Below are positions 26,973 to 35,091 of a stretch of DNA of 64,000 nt, piece after piece. The notes below the pieces were generated by a model. The model worked only from the letters and a program-made list of their open reading frames with translations, ran no database searches and was not told where the DNA came from. Origin of the DNA: Micromonospora sp. WMMD812 (GTDB lineage Bacteria; Actinomycetota; Actinomycetes; Mycobacteriales; Micromonosporaceae); the NCBI RefSeq assembly GCF_027497215.1, contig NZ_CP114904.1, positions 5,913,501 to 5,977,500 of the forward strand, written 5' to 3'. The stretch's first letter is position 1. Each line of letters starts with the position of its first letter. The position numbers were made by a program, and so were the translations under genes.

Positions 26973-28382
26973 TCAGGTGACCGCGTGCCGGCGCCGCCCG
27001 CCGTCGCCGGGCGGGCCGCTGACCGGATCGACGGCCGGGCGCGGCCGTACGGCCGCCGGGTCGTCGGCCGTCCCCGTGCCGGCGGGCGCGTTCGCCGGCC
27101 CCGTGCCGGAGCCCGCGTTCGACGCCTCCGCGGCCGCCACGGCGGCGTCCACGGACTGCGGGCTGGGCCAGCGCAGGGAGGCCACGAGCATCAGCAGGAC
27201 TCCGGCGGCGCTCCACACACCGACCACCGTCGGGATCGCGAAGCGCTCGGCGAGCAGCCCGGTGACCAGCACCGCCAGGCCCTGGATCACCTGGACCCCG
27301 GTGGCCATCACGCCGAAGGCGCGGGCCCGGAAGGCGTCGGGCAGGGCCTGCACGAAGAGGCCGTTGGCCGTCGGCAGCATGCCCGCGACGGCGAACCCGC
27401 AGGCGGCGGCGAGCAGGGCCACCACCAGCGGCGGCGGGTCGAACAGGGCGGGCACGAGGGTCAGCGGGGCAACCACCGCCAGCGGGCGCATGAGGGCCAG
27501 CCGCCGGGCCGGGGCCACCGCCCGCCCGACCAGCAGCCCGCCGAGGATGAAGCCGACCGGGTTGGCGGCCATGATGACGGCCTGCGCGGCGCCCGGGTTC
27601 AGGTGCTCGCCGGCGTCGGCGTTGGCCCACGCCGCGGCCAGGCCCTCCGGCACGATCGAGAAGAGCATCGCGCTGTAGACCAGCACGGCGATCGCCCGGA
27701 GCACCGGCGTGCCGAACACGATCTCGAACCCCTGGGCGGTCTCCCGCAGCAGGTGGGTGCGGTGCGCCGGGCTCAGCGCCGGCGGCCGGTCCTGTACGCC
27801 GACGCGGACCAGCACCGCCGAGGCGGCGAAGGTGAGCGCGTTGATCAGCAGCGCGGCCACCGGGTCGAGGGAGGCGATCGCGGCGCCCATGAGATAGCCG
27901 ACGACCTGGCAGGCCTGACCGACGCTGGCGTTGAGCGACAACCCGACGACCAGCCGGTCGCCGGCGAGGATCTGCGGCAGCAGCGCGGACTTGGCGGCCT
28001 GGCTCGGCGGGTTGGCCAGGGTCGTGAGGAAGAGCAGCGCCAGCACGGCCGGAACCGGCAGGCCCGGAATGGCGATGAGCAGCATCAGCGCCATGCGGAT
28101 GACGTCGCACGCCACCATCACCCGCCGGTACGGATAGCGCTCGGCGAGCGCGGCGAGCAACGGGCCGCCGGTCAACCAGGGCAGGTAACTGACCGCGAAG
28201 GCGGCGGCGGAGAGCGCGACCGACTTGGTCTCCTGGTAGACCAGCAGGGTGACCGCGGCCTTGGCGAGGTAGTCGCCGACCCAGGAGAGCGCACCCGCGG
28301 TGAAGACGGCCCGGAACTCCCGCTGGGCGAAGACCTCGCGGAAGGTGGCCGGCCCTTCCGGTGAGGGTCGCTCGTCGGACAC
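26973..28382 (-). CDS. MFS transporter, EntS-like exporter
   Basis: A 469-aa protein with about twelve hydrophobic helices and a ~50-residue Pro/Ala/Arg-rich cytoplasmic tail. FREVFAQREFRAVFTAGALS, then the intracellular loop AERYPYRRVMVACDVIRMAL and LANPPSQAAKSALLPQIL, are typical of the MFS_3 group containing EntS and macrolide exporters. The substrate is unknown. GTG 28382 is preferred: it lies five bases after GGAGG; ATG 28394 is the next option. The 249 bp up to the next gene (28383-28631) hold no recognisable gene. Confidence 0.85.
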   Translation of the reverse strand: MSDERPSPEGPATFREVFAQREFRAVFTAGALSWVGDYLAKAAVTLLVYQETKSVALSAAAFAVSYLPWLTGGPLLAALAERYPYRRVMVACDVIRMALMLLIAIPGLPVPAVLALLFLTTLANPPSQAAKSALLPQILAGDRLVVGLSLNASVGQACQVVGYLMGAAIASLDPVAALLINALTFAASAVLVRVGVQDRPPALSPAHRTHLLRETAQGFEIVFGTPVLRAIAVLVYSAMLFSIVPEGLAAAWANADAGEHLNPGAAQAVIMAANPVGFILGGLLVGRAVAPARRLALMRPLAVVAPLTLVPALFDPPPLVVALLAAACGFAVAGMLPTANGLFVQALPDAFRARAFGVMATGVQVIQGLAVLVTGLLAERFAIPTVVGVWSAAGVLLMLVASLRWPSPQSVDAAVAAAEASNAGSGTGPANAPAGTGTADDPAAVRPRPAVDPVSGPPGDGGRRRHAVT

Positions 28383-28631
28383 CGTCGCCTCCATCGTTCC
28401 CCAGGGCGAGCCACTCGTGACGGCGTCGGCCCGGGAACTGTCGTCAGATCTGCCGATCAGCGAGGACGCCAGCACGCTCCGGCGGGAACGCGTGCCCCGG
28501 ATTCTGCCCGATCGTCTGACAACTGGCTAGGGCGAACGGATAGATCGTCGCATCTCCGACTGAACGAACGGACGATACCTGAGGGGCCGCGCGGCCGCGA
28601 CCCCCCGGATCGACGGTTGGTTCGCCGCCCG

Positions 28632-29672
28632 TCAGGTGGCGCCGCCCCGGCCGGTCTCACCGGCCGCCGGCGGCCGGGACGGCATGCCCGGGAACAGCCG
28701 AGCGGCGGCGATCTGAGCGGTGATCCCCGAGTTCTCCAGCGCCTCCGCCAGCCGGCGGCGCAGCTCCCGGCCGACCGAGAACTGGCCGTCCGCGGTCGTC
28801 TTCACCACCGTCCGGATCACCGCCCCGTCCACCGTCATCTGTTCCACGCCGAGCACCTCGGGCGCCTCGACGATCTCCGGCGCCAACTCCGGGTCCACCG
28901 CCACCGAGGCCGCCGCCGTACGCAGCACCGCGGTCGCCTCCTCGGTGCCGGCGAAGCCGATCGGCAGGTCGACCACCACCAGGGCCCAGCCCTGGCTCTT
29001 GTTGCCCACCCGGATGATCTCGCCGTTGCGGATGTACCAGAGCACCCCGCGCCCGTCCCGGACCGTGGTGACGCGCAGTCCCACCGACTCGACCACACCG
29101 GTCGCCTCGCCCAGGTCGACGGTGTCGCCGACGCCGTACTGGTCCTCGATCAGCATGAAGAGACCGGCGATCAGGTCCTTCACCAGGCTCTGCGCGCCGA
29201 ATCCGAGCGCCACGCCGACGATTCCCGCGCTGGCCAGCAGCGGGGCCAGGTCGAAGCTGAACTCGCGGAGGATCATCAGCAGCGCGATGCCGAAGATGAA
29301 AGCGGTGGTGAGGCTGCGCAGCACCGAACCGATCGCTTCGGCCCGCTGCCGGCGCCGCTCCGGAACGAACTCCCCGGGTTCGACGGCCGCGGTGGGGATC
29401 CGCTCGCGCAGCGGCCGCAGCATCGTCGGCACGCCCGCGTCGGTGGTGGTGCGGACCAGCCGGTCGATCGCGCGGTGCAGTGCCCACCGGGCCACGAACG
29501 CCACCACGAGGATCAGCAACACCCGCAGTGGCTTCAGCAGGATCCAGTAGCTGCCCTCGGCGAACCAGGCCGAGTGGGTGACGTCGTACAGCCACTCGCA
29601 GGAGGTGCTGCCCTGGCAGTCGGGCGGCGCGGCGGCGTTCAGGGCGGGAAGCATCAGTCCAGCGGCACTCAC
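28632..29672 (-). CDS. Small-conductance mechanosensitive channel, MscS family
   Basis: A 346-aa channel. An N-terminal extracellular stretch with two cysteines (PDCQGSTSCEW) precedes transmembrane helices (LLKPLRVLLILVVAFVARW; FIFGIALLMIL). The pore helix GIVGVALGFGAQSLVKDLIA follows, the MscS TM3 signature. The beta domain contains YGVGDTVDLGEATGVVESVG and LWYIRNGEIIRVGN. A C-terminal alpha/beta domain completes the vestibule. It opens on osmotic downshock. The start GTG 29672 has only an AGCAGG-like ribosome site; ATG 29654 is possible. Confidence 0.92.
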   Translation of the reverse strand: MSAAGLMLPALNAAAPPDCQGSTSCEWLYDVTHSAWFAEGSYWILLKPLRVLLILVVAFVARWALHRAIDRLVRTTTDAGVPTMLRPLRERIPTAAVEPGEFVPERRRQRAEAIGSVLRSLTTAFIFGIALLMILREFSFDLAPLLASAGIVGVALGFGAQSLVKDLIAGLFMLIEDQYGVGDTVDLGEATGVVESVGLRVTTVRDGRGVLWYIRNGEIIRVGNKSQGWALVVVDLPIGFAGTEEATAVLRTAAASVAVDPELAPEIVEAPEVLGVEQMTVDGAVIRTVVKTTADGQFSVGRELRRRLAEALENSGITAQIAAARLFPGMPSRPPAAGETGRGGAT

Positions 29673-30001
29673 CCTGCTTTCGTACCGTAACCGGTCCGGC
29701 GGGCCACCCCCGACCCACCGCCGGGTGATGGTCGAGCGGACCCGACCCACGGCCGGGTGACCGTCGGGCGGGCCCCGCCCTGCGTCCGGGTGAACGGACG
29801 GGGGCGAAACCGGTCATCCTGCCAGGCTCGGAAACCGCTTCATGAGGGACCCCGGATTAGTACGTGCAATCCGGGGTCCGATCAGGGACTATTGGCGCAA
29901 CGGACGTCGGTGATCCGACCGGCGTCGACCGCGCGGGCCGTCGTGCCCGGGCCCGGTCGGCGGCGCGCGGAGGAGGCCGCTGAACCGGGAGGGTGATCGC
30001 G
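29673..30001. other. Divergent region mscS/HNH containing a perfect hairpin
   Basis: No gene in 329 bp. The notable element is a perfect 12-bp inverted repeat, GGACCCCGGATT (29847-29858) against AATCCGGGGTCC (29868-29879), with a 9-nt loop, followed by GATCAGGGACTATT. No T-tract on either strand. It could be an operator for the divergent pair or a stem in a small RNA. Confidence 0.6.
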
Positions 30002-30535
30002 ATGCCTGACATACGACCCATGGTGGGCTCCGGTGCGCTGGTCCTCAATGCCACCTACGAGCCGCTGTGTGTCGTGTCGGTGCGTCGTGCCGCGATCCTC
30101 GTTCTCTCCGCCAAGGCGGTCTGCGTCGCCGACGGCGACGGCGTCCTGCACAGCGCCCGGGACGCCCTGCCGGTGCCCTCGGTGGTCCGGCTGACCCGGT
30201 TCGTCCGGGTGCCCTACCGCACCCACGTCGGTCTGTCCCGGCGGGCGATCTTCGCGCGGGACGGCTGGCGGTGTGCCTACTGCCGGGGCCCGGCCGAGAC
30301 CATCGACCACGTCTTCCCGCGCAGCCGTGGCGGTCGGCACGCCTGGGAGAACGTCGTGGCCGCCTGCGCGCGGTGCAACCACACCAAGGGCGACAAGACC
30401 CCCGCCGAGCTCGGTTGGCGGCTGCACTCGCTGCCCGCTGCGCCCAAGGGCACCGCCTGGCGGGTGCTCGGCCACCGGGCGCCCGACCCACGCTGGGCCG
30501 ACTGGCTCGACCTGCGTGAGCCCGAGGCGGCCTGA
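30002..30535 (+). CDS. HNH endonuclease
   Basis: A 177-aa protein. The N-terminal half (LVLNATYEPLCVVSVRRAAI) is the conserved region of the widespread stand-alone actinobacterial HNH family. The nuclease motif is CAYCRGPAETIDHVFPRSRG, with ENVVAACARCNHTKGDKTP; two CxxC pairs bind a structural zinc and DH...N...H form the active site. Its DNA substrate and physiological role are unknown. ATG 30002 follows GGGAGGG by eight bases and is preferred over GTG 29993. Confidence 0.92.
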   Translation: MPDIRPMVGSGALVLNATYEPLCVVSVRRAAILVLSAKAVCVADGDGVLHSARDALPVPSVVRLTRFVRVPYRTHVGLSRRAIFARDGWRCAYCRGPAETIDHVFPRSRGGRHAWENVVAACARCNHTKGDKTPAELGWRLHSLPAAPKGTAWRVLGHRAPDPRWADWLDLREPEAA

Positions 30536-30594
30536 GGCGGGCGGGCGCCACCTCGCGTGACGCCGGCGGTGGTCGAGTTCGGGACCGCGTCCAG

Positions 30595-31443
30595 TCATGT
30601 TCCGCGCGCCTTCACCAGGGACGCGAAGACCACCACGTTGTCCGCGTAGCCGGTCTCCCCGCCCACCCAGCGTCCGCCGCAGGTGATCAGGCGGAGGTTC
30701 GGGCGGCTGAAGTCGCCGAACACCTCGTCCGCCGGCAGTGCCGTCTTGTCGAACCGCTGCACCGAGTTCACCTCGAAGACCGCCACCGTGCCGTCCTCCC
30801 GGCGGACGTCCACCCGGTCGCCGGAGCGCAGCCCCTTCAGCGCGTGGAAGACCGCCGGTCCGGTGGTGGTGTCGACGTGCCCGACGATCACCGCCGGGCC
30901 GTACTGGCCGGGTGTCGGGCCCTGGTCGTACCAGCCGGCCTCCTGGGCCTTGGCCGCGTCCGGCACGCCGATGCTGCCGTCCGCCGCGATGCCCACGTTG
31001 TGCACGGGTGCCCGGACGTCGATCGCCGGGATGGTGAGGCCCACCGGTGGACTGGCCGGCAGCACCGGGAACTTCTTCGGCGGCGGCCGCAGCCCGGCGC
31101 TGAGCTGGTCCGGAAGCACGCTCACCCCGGTGACCCGTTCGACCCCGAGCAGCGCGACGATCAGCAGCATCAGGCTGGCGATCACCACCACCGGCACCCC
31201 CGGCCCGCCGCCGGTGCCGAGCCGGCGGCGTACCCCGGTCTGCTTCCGAGGTCGCCGGGCCGGCAGCGGCGGCGCCTTCGGGTCGGTGGTCGCGACGCTG
31301 GCGGAGACCGCCTGCCGGGCGACGCGGCGCAGCCGGCCCGAGGTCCGGACCACCAGCCGGCCGGACGCCCGCAGGACCGAACGGGTGGCCGTCCGGAACC
31401 GGCGGTGGCCGGGACGCGCCCGGCGCGCGGGTGAGCGGGCCAT
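30595..31443 (-). CDS. Class F sortase
   Basis: A 282-aa membrane transpeptidase. A very basic cytoplasmic N-terminus (~75 residues) is followed by a transmembrane helix (VPVVVIASLMLLIVALLGV) and the sortase beta-barrel. The catalytic His is in VIVGHVDTTTGPAVFHALK and the Cys in LRLITCGGRW, whose Arg may complete the triad. Class F sortases anchor surface proteins in actinobacteria. It lies 12 bp downstream of a secreted protein with a sorting-signal-like tail, the probable substrate. Confidence 0.9.
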   Translation of the reverse strand: MARSPARRARPGHRRFRTATRSVLRASGRLVVRTSGRLRRVARQAVSASVATTDPKAPPLPARRPRKQTGVRRRLGTGGGPGVPVVVIASLMLLIVALLGVERVTGVSVLPDQLSAGLRPPPKKFPVLPASPPVGLTIPAIDVRAPVHNVGIAADGSIGVPDAAKAQEAGWYDQGPTPGQYGPAVIVGHVDTTTGPAVFHALKGLRSGDRVDVRREDGTVAVFEVNSVQRFDKTALPADEVFGDFSRPNLRLITCGGRWVGGETGYADNVVVFASLVKARGT

Positions 31444-31455
31444 GATGCCCCCGGG

Positions 31456-31995
31456 TCAGGATCCGGCCCCGGTACGCCGGCGGCCGCCCGCCATGCCGAG
31501 GGCCACCGCGGCGGTCACGACCGCCACCCCGCCGATCAGCAGCACCGTTCCGGTGCGCCCGCCGACGGCCGTGCCCCCGCCGCCGGTCGCCGGGCCCTTG
31601 CTCGGCTGGGCCATGTTCAGGACGGTGAGCGTGGTCGACGCGGTGTTGCCGTTCTGGCAACGCAGGTTGACCGGGTAGTCGCCGGGTTGCTTGTCCCCCG
31701 GCACGGTCGCCGAGCCGGTCAGGAAGCCGTTGTCCGGCCGGACGGTCACCCGGCCGAACGCGTCAGATTCCACCTGGGCCTGGCGGTTGTTGTCGTTCTC
31801 GCAGCCGGCCCGGATGTGCACCCGGCTACCGGCCTGGACGCTGTTCGGCGTGACCTCGACGAAGGTGTTCTCGCCCGCGCGAGCGGGCCCGGCGCCGATC
31901 AGGACGAACGCCGCGATCATCGCGAACGCCCCGAGCAGCCTGATGATGGTCGACGGGGCGGGAAGCACGCCACCGTCCGGTCGCAGACCCCGCAT
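31456..31995 (-). CDS. Secreted protein with cell-wall sorting-like C-terminus (putative sortase substrate)
   Basis: A 179-aa protein. A signal peptide (hydrophobic core LLGAFAMIAAFVLIGAG) probably cleaves after ARA. The mature part is one Ig-like beta domain with a cysteine pair (AGCENDN and LRCQNGN). The tail reads KGPATGGGGTAVGGRTG, then a hydrophobic helix (VLLIGGVAVVTAAVALGMA) and RRR, the layout of a sortase signal, but the LPxTG leucine is replaced (GPATG). ATG 31995 has GGGAGG upstream. Same operon as the sortase. Confidence 0.8.
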   Translation of the reverse strand: MRGLRPDGGVLPAPSTIIRLLGAFAMIAAFVLIGAGPARAGENTFVEVTPNSVQAGSRVHIRAGCENDNNRQAQVESDAFGRVTVRPDNGFLTGSATVPGDKQPGDYPVNLRCQNGNTASTTLTVLNMAQPSKGPATGGGGTAVGGRTGTVLLIGGVAVVTAAVALGMAGGRRRTGAGS

Positions 31996-32155
31996 GATCC
32001 TCCCTCCCGGCACCGGTGTACCGGTCCTGCTGGGGCGACCCGCGGTGCTTTCCCCCTGGTCTGCCGGCAAACCCGACCGGGGGCTGCCCGGCCGGCGCCC
32101 GGCCGGTCGGCGGTGGCGGCGGGAACCGGCCGACCGTGAGGCGGCGGCCTCGTCG

Positions 32156-32632
32156 TCAGCGGCGGCGGGTGCCCGGGGCGGCGTCCGGGTCGGTGGGCGG
32201 CAGCGGAGCGACCGGGTGCCAGTCCAGCGGGGTGGAGAGCACCATCGTGCTGGACGGCTGGCCGTACGGGGCGAGCCGGTCGATGACCCGCTCGAAATCG
32301 TCGATCGAGCCGGCCGCCACCTTGAGCATGCTGCACGCGTCCCCGGTGATCCGGTGGATCTCCAGGATCTCGGGCCAGTCGGCCACCTCCGGGTCGCGCA
32401 GGATGCACCGCGACCCGTAACAGGACATCCGGATCAGGGCCACCACGCTGCGTCCGGCCCGGCTCAGGTCCACCCGGGCGTGGTATCCGCTGATGACGCC
32501 CGACTCCTCCAGCCGGCGCACCCGCTCCGCCACCGCCGGCGGGGAGAGGTGCACGCGGCGGGAGAGCTCGCTGAAGGAGAGGCGGGCGTCGGCCTGCAGC
32601 TCGCGCAGCAGCGCCCAGTCCATGTCGTCCAC
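32156..32632 (-). CDS. Lrp/AsnC-family regulator, probable controller of the kynurenine operon
   Basis: A 158-aa regulator. The N-terminal winged HTH (MDWALLRELQADARLSFSEL, SPPAVAERVRRLEESGVI) and the C-terminal RAM/AsnC ligand domain (HRITGDACSMLKVAAGSIDD) are complete. It is divergent from kynA across 146 bp, as KynR-type Lrp regulators are in proteobacterial kyn clusters, where kynurenine is the effector; that function is inferred. GTG 32632 is chosen because TAAGGT lies six bases upstream; ATG 32623 is an alternative. Confidence 0.9.
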   Translation of the reverse strand: MDDMDWALLRELQADARLSFSELSRRVHLSPPAVAERVRRLEESGVISGYHARVDLSRAGRSVVALIRMSCYGSRCILRDPEVADWPEILEIHRITGDACSMLKVAAGSIDDFERVIDRLAPYGQPSSTMVLSTPLDWHPVAPLPPTDPDAAPGTRRR

Positions 32633-32638
32633 GGGTGA

Positions 32639-32644
32639 ACCTTA
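32639..32644 (-). promoter_or_regulatory. -10 element of the Lrp-family regulator
   Basis: On the minus strand TAAGGT precedes GTG 32632 by six bases. The 146-bp region shared with kynA probably also holds the operator, but no clear repeated half-site was seen. Confidence 0.45.
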
Positions 32645-32778
32645 CTTTCCTGAACCCGAACCGCCCTCGCGCCTTCCGTGTCGTAGGCGGCTATGGCCCA
32701 GCGCCGTTGATCAGACATTCCGTACGCCCGTCCGGCCGCGACATCATTGGCCTGGTCCGGTACATGGAGGAGACGAAC

Positions 32779-33681
32779 GTGGAGCAGACGGAGCTGCGGG
32801 CCCCTCGGCTGACCGCGGCGGTGCGCCCGGTCACGCCGCAGCAAAGGGCGGCCACGGCGGCGGACAACGGCGGCGAACCGACGCTGGACTTCGGCGATCG
32901 GGTGCCCTACGACGTGTACACGCACGCGAGCACCCTGCACCGGCTGCAACAGCCGCTCAGTGACGACCCGGGCGAGATGTCGTTCCTGATGATCAGCCAG
33001 ATCATGGAGCTCTACTTCGGGCTGACCCGCCACGAGCTGATCGAGGCCCAGCGGCTGCTGCGCGCCGACCTGGTGTGGGACGCGCTGGCCCCGCTCCGCC
33101 GCGCCGCGCTGCACCTGGAAGGGCTCAACGCCGCCTGGCAGGGCCTGCGCTGGATGACCCCGGCCGACTTCAACCGGTTCCGCAACCTGCTCGGCGAGGC
33201 GTCCGGCTTCCAGTCGGCCATGTACCGGCACCTGGAGTTCCTGCTCGGCCTCCGCGACCCGGCGCTGATCCGGCCGTTCCGCCGGCACGCCGAGGTGCAC
33301 GACGAGTTGCGCGCCACGCTGGCCGCGCCGAGCCTCTGGGACGACGTGATCGCCCTGCTCGCCCGCCGGGGCTTCGACCTCCCCGCCGAGCTGCTGACCC
33401 GGGACGTCGCCGTCGAGCACCAGCCGGATCCGCGGGTCGAGGCGGCCTGGGTGGAGATCTACTCCGACAGCGGGCCGGACAACCACCTCCGGCTGCTCGG
33501 CGAGGCGCTCACCGAGATCGCCGAGCAGTTCGGCGACTGGCGGTGGCAGCACGTCAAGGCGGTGCAGCGGACAATGGGCGCCAAGGTCGGCAGCGGTGGC
33601 TCCGCCGGGCTGGCGTGGCTGCAGCGCAGCATGGCCCGGGTGGTCTTCCCGGAGCTGTGGTCGGCCCGCACCACCATGTGA
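32779..33681 (+). CDS. kynA: Tryptophan 2,3-dioxygenase
   Basis: A 300-aa haem enzyme, first step of tryptophan degradation (to N-formylkynurenine). Seen: VPYDVYTHASTLHRLQQPLS, MSFLMISQIMELYFGLTRHE, GEASGFQSAMYRHLEFLLG, FRRHAEVHDEL, and the C-terminal WRWQHVKAVQRTMGAKVGSG with the haem-ligand histidine. GTG 32779 sits six bases after GGAGGAG (32766-32772), so ATG 32764, which contains that ribosome site, is rejected. First gene of the operon; 22 bp to kynU. Confidence 0.95.
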   Translation: MEQTELRAPRLTAAVRPVTPQQRAATAADNGGEPTLDFGDRVPYDVYTHASTLHRLQQPLSDDPGEMSFLMISQIMELYFGLTRHELIEAQRLLRADLVWDALAPLRRAALHLEGLNAAWQGLRWMTPADFNRFRNLLGEASGFQSAMYRHLEFLLGLRDPALIRPFRRHAEVHDELRATLAAPSLWDDVIALLARRGFDLPAELLTRDVAVEHQPDPRVEAAWVEIYSDSGPDNHLRLLGEALTEIAEQFGDWRWQHVKAVQRTMGAKVGSGGSAGLAWLQRSMARVVFPELWSARTTM

Positions 33682-33703
33682 CCCCGGAGAGCGAGACACC
33701 CCG

Positions 33704-35011
33704 ATGAACGCCCCCCACCCCGCGCCGGCCCCCCTCGCCGCCCTCGAGGCCGAGGCGCACCGGCTCGACGCGACCGACCCCGGACACCGCCATCTGTTCC
33801 ACGTGCCGCCGGCCGACGGCGGTCGCTACCCCGAGGCCGCGTACCTGGCCGGCAACTCGCTCGGGTTGCAACCGCGGGCCACCCGTGACGAACTCCTCGC
33901 CGACCTGGACGCGTGGCGCCGCCTCGGCGTCGAGGGGCACCTGGAGGCCGAGCGGCCCTGGCTGCCCTACCATGAGCTGCTCACGGCGCCGGCCGCGCGA
34001 CTGGTCGGCGCCCTGCCGGCGGAGACCGTGGTGATGAACTCGCTCACGGTCGACCTGCACCTGCTGATGGTCAGCTTCTACCGTCCGGCGGGCCGGCGGA
34101 CGCGGATCGTCATCGAGGACAGCGCCTTCCCCTCGGACAGCTACGCCGTCCGCAGCCAGGCCCGGTTCCACGGGCTGGACCCGGACAGCACGGTGGTCCG
34201 GCTGACGCCCCGTCCGGGCGAGGACACCCTGCGTACGTCCGACGTGTGCGACTACCTGGCGGCCGAGGGCGACACCGTGGCGCTGGTGCTGCTCGGCGGG
34301 GTCAACTACCTCACCGGCGAGCTGATGGACATTCCGGCGGTCACCGCCGCCGGGCGGGCCGCCGACGCGGTGGTCGGCTGGGACCTCGCGCACGCCGCCG
34401 GCAACGTGCCCCTGCGGCTGCACGACTGGGGTGTCGACTTCGCCGCGTGGTGCTCGTACAAGTACCTCAACTCCGGGCCGGGCGCGCTGGCCGGTGTGTT
34501 CGTGCACGAGCGCCACCTCGGCGACCGTGACCTGCCCCGATTCGAGGGCTGGTGGAGCACCGAGGCGGCGACCCGGTTCGAGATGACCCCGGTGTCCCGG
34601 CCACCGGCCACAGTGGAGGCGTGGCAGGTCTCCAATCCGCCCATCTTCGCGATGGGTCCGGTCCGCACCTCGCTGGAGCTGTTCGACAGCGTCGGGATGC
34701 CGGCGCTGCGCGAGCGCAGCCTGCGGCTCACCGGCTACCTGGAGCGGCTGCTCGACGAGGTGACCGTCGACCGCCCGCTCACCGTGGTCACCCCGCGCGA
34801 CCCCGAGCGCCGCGGGTGCCAGCTCTCCGTGCGGATCGGCGTGGGGAGCGCCAACGAGCTGACCAAACGGCTGCGCCAGGGGCACGGGGTGATCGCCGAC
34901 GCCCGGGAGCCGGACGTGGTCCGGTTCGCACCGGTGCCCCTGTACTCGACGTACCACGACTGCTGGCGGGTTGCCGACGCGCTGGCGGCGACGGTGGAGA
35001 AGAAGGCATGA
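33704..35011 (+). CDS. kynU: Kynureninase
   Basis: A 435-aa PLP enzyme releasing alanine from kynurenine or 3-hydroxykynurenine to give (3-hydroxy)anthranilate. AYLAGNSLGLQPR, VVMNSLTVDLHLLMVSFY, the cofactor-binding DLAHAAGNVPLRLHDWGVD and the Schiff-base lysine in WCSYKYLNSGPG are conserved, as is RFEGWWSTEAATRFEM. With kmo next in the operon, the physiological substrate is probably 3-hydroxykynurenine. The stop overlaps the ATG of a mini-ORF. Confidence 0.95.
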   Translation: MNAPHPAPAPLAALEAEAHRLDATDPGHRHLFHVPPADGGRYPEAAYLAGNSLGLQPRATRDELLADLDAWRRLGVEGHLEAERPWLPYHELLTAPAARLVGALPAETVVMNSLTVDLHLLMVSFYRPAGRRTRIVIEDSAFPSDSYAVRSQARFHGLDPDSTVVRLTPRPGEDTLRTSDVCDYLAAEGDTVALVLLGGVNYLTGELMDIPAVTAAGRAADAVVGWDLAHAAGNVPLRLHDWGVDFAAWCSYKYLNSGPGALAGVFVHERHLGDRDLPRFEGWWSTEAATRFEMTPVSRPPATVEAWQVSNPPIFAMGPVRTSLELFDSVGMPALRERSLRLTGYLERLLDEVTVDRPLTVVTPRDPERRGCQLSVRIGVGSANELTKRLRQGHGVIADAREPDVVRFAPVPLYSTYHDCWRVADALAATVEKKA

Positions 35012-35091
35012 GCGAGCGCAGCGAGCGAATCGTCAGGTGCAGCGCGGTCGAGCCTCGTGACGGCACCGACCGGAGGGAGGGGCCGGCATGA
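35008..35091 (+). repeat. Relay repeat copy 1: mini-ORF with ATGA overlaps on both sides
   Basis: A 27-codon ORF starts MSERSERIVRCSAVEPRDGT and ends REGPA. Its ATG overlaps the kynU TGA and its TGA overlaps the kmo ATG. A strong Shine-Dalgarno, GGAGGGAGGGG, lies inside it near its end. The sequence is homologous to 37924-37998: both begin ATGAGCGAGCG, share CCTCGTGACGG, and end GAGnnGCCGGC then ATGAGC. The next protein, KMO, also starts MSER. It may be a mobile spacer that keeps translation continuous rather than a functional peptide. Confidence 0.75.
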
